From the NCBI RefSeq assembly GCF_000718095.1, contig NZ_JOEI01000041.1:1-39086 (forward strand): a stretch of DNA of 39,086 bases. The letters run 5' to 3'. The translations under genes and the position numbers were made by a program. Source of the stretch: Streptomyces scopuliridis RB72 (GTDB lineage Bacteria > Actinomycetota > Actinomycetes > Streptomycetales > Streptomycetaceae). Under the pieces are notes generated by a model that searched no databases, was not told the origin of the DNA, and saw only the letters and a program-made list of their open reading frames with translations. This document shows, in pieces, positions 17,150 through 25,254 of the stretch (position 1 is the first letter of the stretch; the number at the start of each line of letters is the position of its first letter).

Positions 17150-17587
17150 ACACCTTGCGATGCCCCGGGGCGTCCGTTCGCCTTCACCGTCACAGGCGGG
17201 AACACCAGCGACTGCTGCACCCCGTTCACCGCCATGATGGACGCGATACGGGTGCCCCGCCCCGGTCCCGGACGGCCCCGCGTCCGGCCCGGCCACGTCA
17301 TCGGCGACAAGGACTGCAGCTCCAAAGCGATCCGGGCTTGGCTCAGGCAGCGGAGTATCAGCCACACCATCCCGGAACGGTCCGACCAGATCCGCAACCG
17401 GCTTCGGCGCGGCCACCGCGGCGGGAGCCCGCCCGCCTTCGACAAGCGGCTCTCCAAGCGGCGCAACGTGGTTGAGAGATGCTTCAACCGCTTGAAGCAG
17501 TGGCGAGGCATCGCCACCCGCTACGAGAAGACCGCCGAGTCCCATCAGGAAGCCGCCACCCTCACATCGCTCCTGATATGGGCATGA
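17150..17587 (+). pseudogene. IS5-family transposase, C-terminal half
   Basis: An open frame from about 17159 to the stop at 17587 encodes DAPGRPFAFTVTGGNTSDCC, then VIGDKDCSSKAIRAWLRQRS with the second catalytic Asp. SKRRNVVERCFNRLKQW carries the catalytic Glu, and YEKTAESHQEAATLTSLLIW is the normal C-terminus. The start of the protein is missing. This half is intact and would complete the fragment at 15975-16245, but it lies on the opposite strand. The 140 bp that follow, up to the M56 gene, contain an unassigned minus-strand open frame and nothing recognisable. Confidence 0.8.
17157..17213 (+). repeat. Inverted repeat arm B (IS5 fragment)
   Basis: This is the partner of 15984-16040: 57 bp with two mismatches, in opposite orientation. 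Together the arms make an inverted pair around the nitroreductase. Confidence 0.7.
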
Positions 17588-17729
17588 CATCTAAAGACCG
17601 CGCCAACACTTACCGAGGTCCAACTCAATGGCCTGCCGTCCCCATGGGGTGACGTCGTTCCGGCTGTTGGACTCGCCGAGCATCTGAGCCAGGGCTTCTT
17701 TGCCGCCCTTGCCGGGCCGGGCTCGTGAT

Positions 17730-18668
17730 TCAGCCGAGGGCCGGCATGGCCGGGGCAAAGGCAATGAGCAGGGGCAGGAGCGGAGCAAGGGCCGCGGCCG
17801 TGGAGGCGGTGGCGCGGTGGGTGAAGGCGAGGCGTGGCGGGGGTTCGAGAAGGCGCTGGACGCGGTCGCCGAGCAGACGTCGGGTGGAGTCGCAGGACAG
17901 GAGGCCGCGGTGTCGGTTGAGTTCGATCAGGGCGAGGGCGGTGGTCAGGTGGCCGCAGTGGCGGGAGGCTGTGTCATCGGCGGCCAGCTCGACCAGGCGG
18001 TGGGTCTGGTCACGGAAGTGGGTGAACAGGCGGATTCGGGGGAAGCCCGTCGCCAGTGCGGTGGACAGATGGAGGAGCCAGTGGTGGCGGGCTCGGATGT
18101 GGCCCAGCTCGTGGGTGAGGACGGCATTGAGCTGGCTGTCGGTCAGGCGGCGCAGAGCGCCGGTGGTGACGACGAGCTGGGGCCTGGTGCCGGGCATCAG
18201 CCAGGCGTCGGGGTATTCGTCTTCCAGAACGAGCAGGGTGCCGTGCGCGTCCGGCAGGCCGGCGGGCAGGTCGGGGGAGCGTTCGCGTAGGTGGGCGCGG
18301 CGGAGGCGGCGGTGGTGCCGGGCGTGGACGAACTCGCGGGCGAGCGCGGCAGCGGTCCAGGCGGCTCCGCAGGCCAGCAGCAGGGTCAGGGCGGCGACCA
18401 GCAGTGGTGCGGCGGCGGAGCCGTAGGCGGCGGTGACCGCCGGTGGCGCGGGGGCGAAGAGGTGCGTGCGGCCGGCCTCGGACACGGACGCGAGGCCCAG
18501 GAGGAGGGCTGCCAGGCAGCAGAGCAGGACGGTGGCGACCAGACACTGCCACGCCCAGAGCGCGACAACCGGTTCCTTCCCGGGCCAGGCGGCCCGGGTC
18601 AGCGCGCGGGGGGCCTCCACGGCGGCCGTCAGGGCGACGGCCGTCAGCAGGAGCAGACAGACGGTCAC
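17730..18668 (-). CDS. M56-family (BlaR1-like) membrane metalloprotease
   Basis: A 312-residue protein from a GTG (18668-18666) that overlaps the TGA of the upstream efflux gene by 4 nt, so translation is probably coupled. The predicted membrane segments are the N-terminus (LLLLTAVALTAAV), VVALWAWQCLVATVLLCCLA, LLVAALTLLLACGAAWTAAA and the extreme C-terminus. The zinc protease motif is LTHELGHIRARHHW (HExxH), with a second-shell VELAADDTAS (ExxxD). M56 proteins are usually encoded next to a BlaI/MecI repressor that they cleave. None is present here, and the partners are instead a TetR regulator and an efflux pump. The substrate is unknown. Membership is clear from the motif and topology. Confidence 0.9.
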   Translation of the reverse strand: MTVCLLLLTAVALTAAVEAPRALTRAAWPGKEPVVALWAWQCLVATVLLCCLAALLLGLASVSEAGRTHLFAPAPPAVTAAYGSAAAPLLVAALTLLLACGAAWTAAALAREFVHARHHRRLRRAHLRERSPDLPAGLPDAHGTLLVLEDEYPDAWLMPGTRPQLVVTTGALRRLTDSQLNAVLTHELGHIRARHHWLLHLSTALATGFPRIRLFTHFRDQTHRLVELAADDTASRHCGHLTTALALIELNRHRGLLSCDSTRRLLGDRVQRLLEPPPRLAFTHRATASTAAALAPLLPLLIAFAPAMPALG

Positions 18669-20203
18669 GCGGCGGGCTCCTTCTCCGGAACCACCTGGGC
18701 CCGGGCGGGCGGGGCGAGGCGGCGGGCGGTGAACACGCTGCCCGCGATCAGTGCCGCGGCGGTGATCAGCAGAGTGAGCGTGTAACCGTGGTCGAACGCG
18801 TTGCGGGCCGCGGCCAGCAGTGGGTCCGCCCGGTCGGCGGGCAGGTCTGCGGCGGTGGAGCGGGCGGCGTCCAGGCTGTCCTGCGCCGTGTCCGGAACGC
18901 CGGAGGGCAGGTGGACGGTACTGGTGTAGAGGGCGCCGAGGACGCTGCCGAGGACCGCGACCCCGGACAGACTGCCGAGTTCGTACGAGACCTCCTCCAC
19001 GGAGGCGGCCATCCCGGCCCGATGGGCCGGCGCGTTCCCCATGATCGCGGCCGACGCGGCGGTCATGGCGAGGCCCATTCCGGCTCCGGCGACCATGAGG
19101 CCGGGCACGATCCACCCGGGGTGGTCGGGGTGGACGGCGACCAGCGGCACCACGCCCGGGGTCAGGAGCAGGGTGAGCAGGACTCCGGCCGCGCCGGTCA
19201 GCAGGCCGCCGGCGATCAGCGGTCGGGGGCCGGTGCGGTGGACGAGTGAGCCGGCGACGGCTCCGGAGGGCAGACAGCCGGCCGCGAACGCCGCGACCAG
19301 CAGCCCCGCGTGGAGCGGGGTGAGGTCGAGGACGAGCTGCAGCCGCTGCGTGAGCACCAGTTGGATCCCGGCGGTCGCGAACATCGCCAGCGCGGCGGCC
19401 ACCATGCCGGACAGGATCCGGGGGTCCCGCAGCAGCACGAAGTCGAGCAGCGGATGCGTCCGGCGGCGCTGGCGGTGCACGAACAGTGTGAACCCGGCGG
19501 CTGCGGCCAGGAGCGCCATCACGATGTGCAGCGGATCAGGGCCGGGCTTGGTGGCTTCCTTGACCGCGTAGACGAGACCGACGAGGCCGACCATGATCTG
19601 TACGGACGCGATGAAGTCCCAGGGCTTGTCCGAGCGGCCCGACGCGCTGGGCGCGAGTACGGCGCCGGCGATCAGGGCGAGGACCACCACGGGCACGTTG
19701 ATCAGGAAGACCGAGCCCCACCAGAAGTGCTCGATGAGCAGGCCGCCCAGGATCGGGCCGAGCGCGGTGCCGATCACCGACATCGTGCCCCACACGCCGA
19801 TCGCGATGTTCCGCTCGTGCTCGTCCTCGAAAGTGGTGCGGATCAGCGACAGGGTGGCCGGCATCATCGCGGACGCGCCCACCGCAAGGAAAGCCCGTGC
19901 CCCGATCAGCACGCCGGCCGAGGGCGCGAACGCGGCCACCGACGAGGCGACACCGAACAGAGCCAGACCGGCGAGGAACATGTGCTTGTGCCCGACGCGG
20001 TCGCCGAGCGTGCCCGCGCCCAGCAGCAGCCCGGCCATGACCAGCGGGTACGCGTTGATGATCCACAACTTCTGGGAGGCGTCCGCGTGCAGTTGCTCCG
20101 TCAGCGTCGGCAGCGCGGTGTAGAGCACGGTCATGTCGACCGAGATCAGCAGCAGCCCCACCGCCACGGTCACCAGCAGCCACCAGCGTTTCGTGCCGCT
20201 CAT
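18665..20203 (-). CDS. DHA2-type MFS multidrug efflux transporter
   Basis: A protein of 512 residues from the ATG at 20203. An ATG at 20245 would add 14, but it has a hairpin directly in front and no ribosome site. The 14-TM drug:H+ antiporter (QacA/SmvA) type is clear. It begins KRWWLLVTVAVGLLLISVDM and TVLYTALPTL (motif D1), followed by AGTLGDRVGHKHMFLAG (motif A) and VWGTMSVIGTALGPILGGLL (motif C). The C-terminal half has ATLSLIRTTF upstream and APAHRAGMAASVEEVSYELG. It sits 112 nt downstream of a TetR repressor and is 4 nt overlapped by an M56 protease. It probably exports a toxic cationic or amphipathic compound that the TetR protein senses. Confidence 0.92.
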   Translation of the reverse strand: MSGTKRWWLLVTVAVGLLLISVDMTVLYTALPTLTEQLHADASQKLWIINAYPLVMAGLLLGAGTLGDRVGHKHMFLAGLALFGVASSVAAFAPSAGVLIGARAFLAVGASAMMPATLSLIRTTFEDEHERNIAIGVWGTMSVIGTALGPILGGLLIEHFWWGSVFLINVPVVVLALIAGAVLAPSASGRSDKPWDFIASVQIMVGLVGLVYAVKEATKPGPDPLHIVMALLAAAAGFTLFVHRQRRRTHPLLDFVLLRDPRILSGMVAAALAMFATAGIQLVLTQRLQLVLDLTPLHAGLLVAAFAAGCLPSGAVAGSLVHRTGPRPLIAGGLLTGAAGVLLTLLLTPGVVPLVAVHPDHPGWIVPGLMVAGAGMGLAMTAASAAIMGNAPAHRAGMAASVEEVSYELGSLSGVAVLGSVLGALYTSTVHLPSGVPDTAQDSLDAARSTAADLPADRADPLLAAARNAFDHGYTLTLLITAAALIAGSVFTARRLAPPARAQVVPEKEPAA

Positions 20204-20254
20204 GTATGCGCTCGTCTTTCGTATCGCGTTGATCAACTGGGCCATGAAGGTGGA

Positions 20255-20283
20255 GCGCCCCCGGCGAACACGGCCGGGGGCGC
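20255..20283 (-). terminator. Hairpin between tetR and the efflux gene
   Basis: Perfect 11-bp arms (20255-20265 with 20273-20283) surround a 7-nt loop. The hairpin lies between the TetR stop (20316) and the transporter start. It could be a partial terminator that sets the ratio of regulator to pump. Confidence 0.55.
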
Positions 20284-20315
20284 GGGGGAGTGCCGGAGGG
20301 GCACGGCCGCCGAGG

Positions 20316-20867
20316 TCAGGTGGCGTCGGTGTCCTCCGCCTCGGTCAGGGCCATCAGCCTCTGCCGCAGGGCTTCCCGGACCGGCCCGGGCGCGGGGACG
20401 CCGCTGGTGGCCTCGTACAGCCACAGCCCGTCGACCGCCAGCCGGGCCAGGAACAGGTCGACATCCTGCGCTTCGGCCGAACGGGTCGGCGGGGTCCAGC
20501 GGTTCATCAGGTCGTTCCACACCTGGGCCAGCTCCGGGTGGGTCGCCGACTCGACCATGAAGGCGAGATCGGCCTTGCTCGCCCCCGCCTCGGTCCCCAC
20601 CCGGGCGTAGGCGGCGGTGGTCTCGCGCGCCGACGCCTCTCCGAGCGGCTTGCCCAGCTCGGCCGCGAGCCGCTCCTCCCACGCGCCGGTCAAGTGCCGC
20701 TGGATCGCGAGCAGCAGCTCCTCCCGCGTGCGGAAGTGGTACATCAGCCCGCCCTTGGTGACGCCGGCCTCTTCGGCCGCCGACTCCAGCGTCAGGCCGG
20801 TGATGCCTTCGCGCTCCGTCACACGGATCGCGGCATCCAGGATCAGATTCCTCGAACTCGGTCGCAT
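20316..20867 (-). CDS. TetR-family transcriptional repressor
   Basis: 183 residues from the ATG at 20867. A TTG two codons upstream is possible. The N-terminal HTH is typical: RNLILDAAIRVTEREGITGL, then TLESAAEEAGVTKGGLMYHF, the classic TetR recognition helix ending in YHF. The ligand domain follows, ending near VDGLWLYEATSGV. It heads the efflux pump/M56 protease operon, and a 26-bp palindrome ends 5 nt before its start codon. A diverged copy of that palindrome lies at 23180, upstream of the multicopper oxidase operon, so it probably represses both. The inducer is unknown, but a drug-like or redox-active compound fits the genes it would control. Confidence 0.92.
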   Translation of the reverse strand: MRPSSRNLILDAAIRVTEREGITGLTLESAAEEAGVTKGGLMYHFRTREELLLAIQRHLTGAWEERLAAELGKPLGEASARETTAAYARVGTEAGASKADLAFMVESATHPELAQVWNDLMNRWTPPTRSAEAQDVDLFLARLAVDGLWLYEATSGVPAPGPVREALRQRLMALTEAEDTDAT

Positions 20868-20872
20868 GCCCA

Positions 20873-20898
20873 AACTGTACCATCCGGAAGGTACAGTT
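20873..20898. promoter_or_regulatory. TetR operator, copy 1
   Basis: Arms AACTGTACC (20873-20881) and GGTACAGTT (20890-20898) are perfectly complementary. The centre is TCCGGA, itself a palindrome, so only one base pair of the dyad is broken. It lies immediately before the tetR start. Repeated at 23180-23205. Confidence 0.75.
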
Positions 20899-20958
20899 AT
20901 TGAGTTGTGGCTTGAGGCTGTCGAGTGGCTGCCGGTGTTCCTTGTCCGGGCGGCGGGC

Positions 20959-22548
20959 TCATGTGACGCGGAAGTTCGCCATCATCGCCATGTCCTCATG
21001 TTCCAGGTTGTGGCAGTGGAACATGTACCGGCCGCGATAGCCGGCGAACCGGGCCAGTACGTCCACTGTTTCGTAGGGACGTACGTCGACGGTGTCCTTC
21101 CAGCCGTGTTCGTGAGCCGCGGGAGGGCGGCCGTTGCGTGCCTCCACCTGGAAGTGCGCGAGATGCAGGTGGACCGGGTGGTGGAAGTCGCTGGTGAAAC
21201 GCCAGCGTTCGACGGTGCCCAGACGCGGCGTGGCCAGATACCGGTTGGTGGAGAAGGGGTGCCCGTTGATCGTCCAGGCGTGGCCGCTGCCGCTGCCGCT
21301 CGGCGCGGTCAGCCGGAAGTCGAACTGGCGGGTGGCCGCCACGCGTGCCCTGCTCAGCGATTCGACGTCCGCGAGCCGGTCGGGCACCCGCGACGCGTCA
21401 CGTGCTTTACGGGTCACACGGAAACGCATGACGTTGCCCATGCCTCCGCCTGCCAGTGTGTTGACCAGGGTCACGGCGGTGCCGGGCCGCCAGCGCGAGA
21501 AGTCGATGACGACCTCGGCGCGTTCGGCCGGAGCCAGGGTGACGGTGCCGAGCTCCTCGGGGCGGGCCAGCAGCCCGACATCGCTCGCGATCTGTATCAG
21601 CGGCCCGCCGGGCTCCAGCCTCAGGCGGTAGCGGCGGGCGTTGGAGGCGTTCAGCATCCGGAAGCGGTAGCGAGCGGCGTCGACCTCCAACTCCGGCCAG
21701 GGCGCGCCGTTGACGAGCGTGACATCGCCCATCACCCCCTCCATATAGGGCTCCTCGACGCCGGGTTCGCCCTTGAGGGAAGGATCCAGTGAGGGGTATC
21801 GGAAGGAGCCGTCCTCCTCGAACGCGCGGTCGCAGATCATCAGGGGGATGTCCCGCTCTCTCTCGGGCAGCGGCAGGGCCTGTTCCGTGTCGTCGCGTAC
21901 GAGGAAGAAGCCGGCCAGACCGCGCCATACCTGCGGGGCGCTGAAGTCCATGCGGTGGTCGTGGTACCAGAGGGTCGCCGCATGCTGGTCCAGCGGATAG
22001 ACGTACTCCTTGGCCCGTACCGAGGTGCGCCAGGCATCCGTCGGCATGTGTATCCCACCGTGGCCTGTTCCGGCGTCGGCGTGCTGATGCCGCCAGCCTT
22101 TGGGGGTGACGATGTCGGTCGGGTAGCCGTCGGAGTCGGGCGGGGTCACCCCGCCGTGCAGATGCGTGGAAGTCGGTACGGGAAGCTCGTTGTCTACGGT
22201 CACCCGGGCCTCGCGTCCCGACCGGCCCACGATCGTGGGCCCCGGGAACTGCCCGTCGTAGCCCCACACCTGGGTCCGCATCCCGGGCAGGATCTCCCTG
22301 TCGGCGACGCGCTGCACGATCTCGTACCGGTCCACTCCGCCCGTGCTGCTCACCGGCCGGGCCACCCGCGGTACGGGCAGTGGCGTCCGGAACGGTTCGG
22401 GGAGCCTCGCCCGGCTGGCGAGCAGTTCGGCCGCCGTCTCCCGGCCCGTGGAGCGCGCGGCTATGGAGCCGCCGACCGCCGCGGCCACCGCCGTGCCGCC
22501 CGTCACGCCCAGAAATCCCCGGCGGCTCAGTCCGCGCAAGCCGCTCAT
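20959..22548 (-). CDS. Tat-exported multicopper oxidase (CotA/bilirubin-oxidase type)
   Basis: 529 residues. The ATG (22548-22546) overlaps the TGA of the upstream membrane gene by 4 nt. A twin-arginine signal LSRRGFLGVTGGTAVAAAVG opens the protein. All four copper motifs are visible: HLHGGVTPP (HxH), LWYHDHRMDFSAP (HxH), HPVHLHLAHFQVE (HxxHxH) and MFHCHNLEHEDMAMM (HCHxxxHxxxxM). Type 1, 2 and 3 copper sites are therefore complete and the enzyme should be an active laccase-like oxidase acting outside the membrane. Phenolics, bilirubin-like molecules, antibiotics or metals are possible substrates. Co-regulation with an efflux pump by the TetR protein is suggested by the matching operator at 23180. 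Confidence 0.93.
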   Translation of the reverse strand: MSGLRGLSRRGFLGVTGGTAVAAAVGGSIAARSTGRETAAELLASRARLPEPFRTPLPVPRVARPVSSTGGVDRYEIVQRVADREILPGMRTQVWGYDGQFPGPTIVGRSGREARVTVDNELPVPTSTHLHGGVTPPDSDGYPTDIVTPKGWRHQHADAGTGHGGIHMPTDAWRTSVRAKEYVYPLDQHAATLWYHDHRMDFSAPQVWRGLAGFFLVRDDTEQALPLPERERDIPLMICDRAFEEDGSFRYPSLDPSLKGEPGVEEPYMEGVMGDVTLVNGAPWPELEVDAARYRFRMLNASNARRYRLRLEPGGPLIQIASDVGLLARPEELGTVTLAPAERAEVVIDFSRWRPGTAVTLVNTLAGGGMGNVMRFRVTRKARDASRVPDRLADVESLSRARVAATRQFDFRLTAPSGSGSGHAWTINGHPFSTNRYLATPRLGTVERWRFTSDFHHPVHLHLAHFQVEARNGRPPAAHEHGWKDTVDVRPYETVDVLARFAGYRGRYMFHCHNLEHEDMAMMANFRVT

Positions 22549-22988
22549 CGGGCCTCCCCGGCGAGCGCGGGCGCGTCGGCGGGGGCTGGCCGGGCGTCGG
22601 TGAGCACGACGAGCAGGACCAGCATGGCGAGCGCCGCCGTCGTGACGCCGATGAACACGTGCGGTGCCACCACGCGGGCCATTCCCAGGCCGATCTGACC
22701 GACCGTCATCAACAGGACGAGCATGGACAGCGCCGACAGCTGCCAACTGGTCGGCCGCCCCGCCCGCCGACGCGTCCTGCGCTCCAGTACGGCGACGACG
22801 AGCTGGACGAGCGCGACAACGGAGAGGATCCCGCCGATGGCGCTGTGGACGGTGAGCAGATCGACATCACCCGTGACGAAGAGACCGGCCGACAGGCCCT
22901 GGGCCAACGTCATCAGCAGAAAGAGAGTTGCGGTCACCCGCAGCACCCATGTTGTCCACGGGACTGCGGGAGTTTCCTCGGTCAGCAT
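22545..22988 (-). CDS. Four-helix integral membrane protein
   Basis: 147 residues from ATG 22988. GGAAGGA is 6 nt upstream, which favours this over the ATG at 22994. Four hydrophobic helices are visible: WVLRVTATLFLLMTLAQGLS, VHSAIGGILSVVALVQLVVA, SALSMLVLLMTVGQIGLGMA and HVFIGVTTAALAMLVLLVVL. The second and fourth begin with a His (VHSAIGG, APHVFIG). That pattern is seen in small heme-binding or cytochrome-b-like membrane proteins, but I cannot name the family. The stop overlaps the start of the multicopper oxidase, so the two are translationally coupled. A role as a membrane redox or anchoring partner of the oxidase is only an inference. Confidence 0.8.
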   Translation of the reverse strand: MLTEETPAVPWTTWVLRVTATLFLLMTLAQGLSAGLFVTGDVDLLTVHSAIGGILSVVALVQLVVAVLERRTRRRAGRPTSWQLSALSMLVLLMTVGQIGLGMARVVAPHVFIGVTTAALAMLVLLVVLTDARPAPADAPALAGEAR

Positions 22989-23063
22989 GAACATCCTTCC
23001 GGTCGTTCAGTTCGCGGCAGGGGTATCGCGCCGGACGACGACACGTCCTCCACCGCGAACAGG

Positions 23064-23092
23064 GCCCCCGGCGGCAGTGTCCGGCCGGGGGC
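23064..23092 (-). terminator. Hairpin in the leader of the oxidase operon
   Basis: Perfect 9-bp arms (23064-23072 with 23084-23092) surround an 11-nt loop. It lies between the TetR-like operator at 23180 and the first gene at 22988, so it could attenuate the transcript. It could also serve as the distal terminator of the NmrA-like gene. Confidence 0.4.
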
Positions 23093-23179
23093 GACATGCC
23101 CCTCGGCCCACACCGGCCGGGCCTCTCGTGGCCCGCACGGATCACACGGCGATCTGCCGCAATGGCCTCAGGGCGGCCA

Positions 23180-23205
23180 AACTGTACCATCCAGAAGGTG
23201 TAGTT
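23180..23205. promoter_or_regulatory. TetR operator, copy 2
   Basis: This aligns base for base with 20873-20898, with three differences (one at the centre and two in the right arm). The left arm AACTGTACC and the following ATCC are identical. It sits about 190 nt upstream of the membrane protein/multicopper oxidase operon. The match implies shared control by the TetR protein at 20316. Confidence 0.65.
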
Positions 23206-23264
23206 ACGTTTGCGTCGCAGTGCCGGATGCAGGGGAAGGAGAAACGTAGGGCAGGGCTGTCCTG

Positions 23265-24125
23265 TCAGCTCTGGAAGGCACCGGCGTTTTCGGAGACCCA
23301 CTGGGCGAAGGAGAGCGCGGGGCGCCCTGTCACGCGCGGCACTGTGTCGGTGATCCGCCGGGCGCGGTGCACGGCGGCGGCGAGGTCGCCGAGGACCGCG
23401 TCAGCGATCTCGCCAGGCAGGCCGGTGGCGAGCATCGCTGCGCGGGCGTCCTGCGGGCTGATCTCCTCGAAGCGCACCGGACGCCCGGTGACCTCGCCGA
23501 TGATGCGGACCCGGTCCCTTTCGGTCAGCCATTCAGGGCCGGTCAGGCTGTAGTGCAGGCCGCCGTGGCCATCCTCCAGCAGCGATCGCACGGCCACGGC
23601 GGCGATGTCCCGCGCGTGGATCACCGCCGTGGCGGCGTCGGCGTAGGCGCCGTACACCACATCGCCGGCCCGCAGCTGCGCCGCCCACTCGAAGAGAGCG
23701 TTGCTGGCGAAGTCGTCGGGCCGCAGTGAGGTCCACTCCAGGCCCGATGACTCGACCATCTGCTCCTCGGCCCTGTGCTTCCTGGCGACGGCGCCGGGCT
23801 GCTCGTCAGGGGCGACACCGTCACGGACGTAGCCCGACGACAACAGAACCACCCGGTTCACCCCCTGGCGGCGGGCCAGTGCGAGGAACTCGGCCACGTT
23901 GTCGCCGAGGGCCATCGTGTTGAGGAACACGGCGCTCACGCCGTCGAGGGCATCGGCAGCCCGCATCGGGTCGCTTGCCAGGTCGGCGACGACCGGCACA
24001 GCGCCGGCCGGTACGGCGTCAGAGTTGGCGGCGCGGGTGAGTGCGCGGACCTTGCCCCCCTCCGCGAGCAGCAGGCTGACGACCTCACGGCCGACATTTC
24101 CGGTCGCACCGGTCACGAAGAACAT
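23265..24125 (-). CDS. NmrA-like NAD(P)H-binding protein (atypical SDR)
   Basis: 286 residues from ATG 24125, with GGGAG 6 nt upstream. Earlier in-frame codons lie in the divergent promoter region and are ignored. The Rossmann dinucleotide motif is MFFVTGATGNVGREVVSLL. Next come KVRALTRAANSD, then GVSAVFLNTMALGDNVAEFL and VVLLSSGYVRDGV. The GLEWTSLRPDDFASNAL segment is typical of NmrA/SDR-a5 proteins. The C-terminus reads FAQWVSENAGAF. Such proteins act as NAD(P)H sensors or as quinone/isoflavone-type reductases. It is divergent from a Lrp/AsnC regulator at 24268, which probably controls it. Confidence 0.88.
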   Translation of the reverse strand: MFFVTGATGNVGREVVSLLLAEGGKVRALTRAANSDAVPAGAVPVVADLASDPMRAADALDGVSAVFLNTMALGDNVAEFLALARRQGVNRVVLLSSGYVRDGVAPDEQPGAVARKHRAEEQMVESSGLEWTSLRPDDFASNALFEWAAQLRAGDVVYGAYADAATAVIHARDIAAVAVRSLLEDGHGGLHYSLTGPEWLTERDRVRIIGEVTGRPVRFEEISPQDARAAMLATGLPGEIADAVLGDLAAAVHRARRITDTVPRVTGRPALSFAQWVSENAGAFQS

Positions 24126-24267
24126 CGCAGACTCCCATCGGTTCACACGGACGGCCTCCAGCGTGCGGGTCCGTCCCAACTGCCACATAAGTTACGCGGC
24201 AGACACTGAAAGCCACGGGAATCGTCAGAGAAGGCGAGTACTTCCGACATTGAATGGCGATGTGAAC
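24126..24267. promoter_or_regulatory. Divergent promoter region, NmrA-like/Lrp genes
   Basis: A 142-bp gap between two divergent starts. A short imperfect dyad (CTGCC at about 24179-24183 with GGCAG at about 24197-24201) spans an A/T-rich core. No -10 or -35 box can be set with confidence. Confidence 0.35.
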
Positions 24268-25254
24268 ATGAAATCCGACAGCAGCCATCAGCGCTGGGAC
24301 GAACTCGACCACCAGCTGCTGCATGCCCTGGAAAACGACGGCCGAGCCCCCTTCAGCCGGATCGCGGCCCACCTCGGCGTCTCCGACCAGACGATCGCCC
24401 GCCGCTACCGCAGGCTCGTCGCCGACATCGGCCTCCGAGTCGTCGTGGTGACGGACGCCGAACGGCTCGGCCAGACGTGGGTACTACGGCTGCGCTGCGC
24501 ACCCGACGCGGCCGACGCCCTCAGTAAGGCGCTGGCCCGCAGGCCCGACACGGCATGGATCGCCCTCACCTCCGGCGGCACTGAAGTGGTGTGCGCGATC
24601 CGGTTCCGCACCCGCGGCGAGCACGAGGAGATGATCCTCGGGAAACTTCCCAAGACGCCGAGCATCATGGAGATCCGCGCACACCAAGTCCTGTGGCGGT
24701 TCTTCGGCGGCTCCAACAGCTGGCTCGCCAAGAGGCTCCCTCAGGTCGCCGAGGCGTTCCCTGCCGGCCCGGAGCCCACTTCCCCGGCCCCCGAACCGAT
24801 CAGTACCGAGGACGAACCGCTGGTCGCCACACTCGAAGAAAACGGACGTGCCACCCTCGCCGAACTCCGCCGGGCCACCGGCCACTCCGAGTCCGTGGTG
24901 CGCCACCGCCTCGACCGGCTCCTCGCCTCCGGAGCGCTCTACATCGACGTCCAGTACGACCAGACCATCCTCGGCGACACCACCAGAGCCATTCTCTGGA
25001 TCACCGCCGCACCCGCAGCCCTTGACCAGGTCGGCCGCGCCCTCGCCACCCACCCCGAAGTCACCTTTGCCGGCGCCACAGCCGGCTCCTGCAACCTGAT
25101 GGCCTTCATCGTCTGCCGCGACAGCACCACGATGTACCGCTATCTGAGCACCACGCTCGGCTCACTCGAAGGCATCCAGCACATCGAAACGGCCCCAGTG
25201 CTGAGGCTGGTCAAACAGCTCACTTATGACGAACACGCACCGGCAGCACAGTGA
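24268..25254 (+). CDS. Lrp/AsnC-family regulator with two HTH domains
   Basis: 328 residues from ATG 24268. The frame is open far upstream, but that region is the divergent promoter and the antisense of the NmrA-like gene. The first winged HTH is LDHQLLHALENDGRAPFSRI, then AAHLGVSDQTIARRYRRLVA. A first RAM/AsnC effector region follows. A second HTH is LVATLEENGRATLAELRRAT, then GHSESVVRHRLDRLLASGAL, and a second ligand region ends the protein. This doubled Lrp architecture is common in actinobacteria. It probably senses a small molecule such as an amino acid and controls the divergent NmrA-like gene and itself. Confidence 0.9.
   Translation: MKSDSSHQRWDELDHQLLHALENDGRAPFSRIAAHLGVSDQTIARRYRRLVADIGLRVVVVTDAERLGQTWVLRLRCAPDAADALSKALARRPDTAWIALTSGGTEVVCAIRFRTRGEHEEMILGKLPKTPSIMEIRAHQVLWRFFGGSNSWLAKRLPQVAEAFPAGPEPTSPAPEPISTEDEPLVATLEENGRATLAELRRATGHSESVVRHRLDRLLASGALYIDVQYDQTILGDTTRAILWITAAPAALDQVGRALATHPEVTFAGATAGSCNLMAFIVCRDSTTMYRYLSTTLGSLEGIQHIETAPVLRLVKQLTYDEHAPAAQ

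Noticed and set aside
17591..17788. 65-codon minus-strand frame between the IS5 scrap and the M56 gene
   Set aside because: Partly overlaps the M56 gene in another frame. The tail looks semi-natural but matches no family I recognise.
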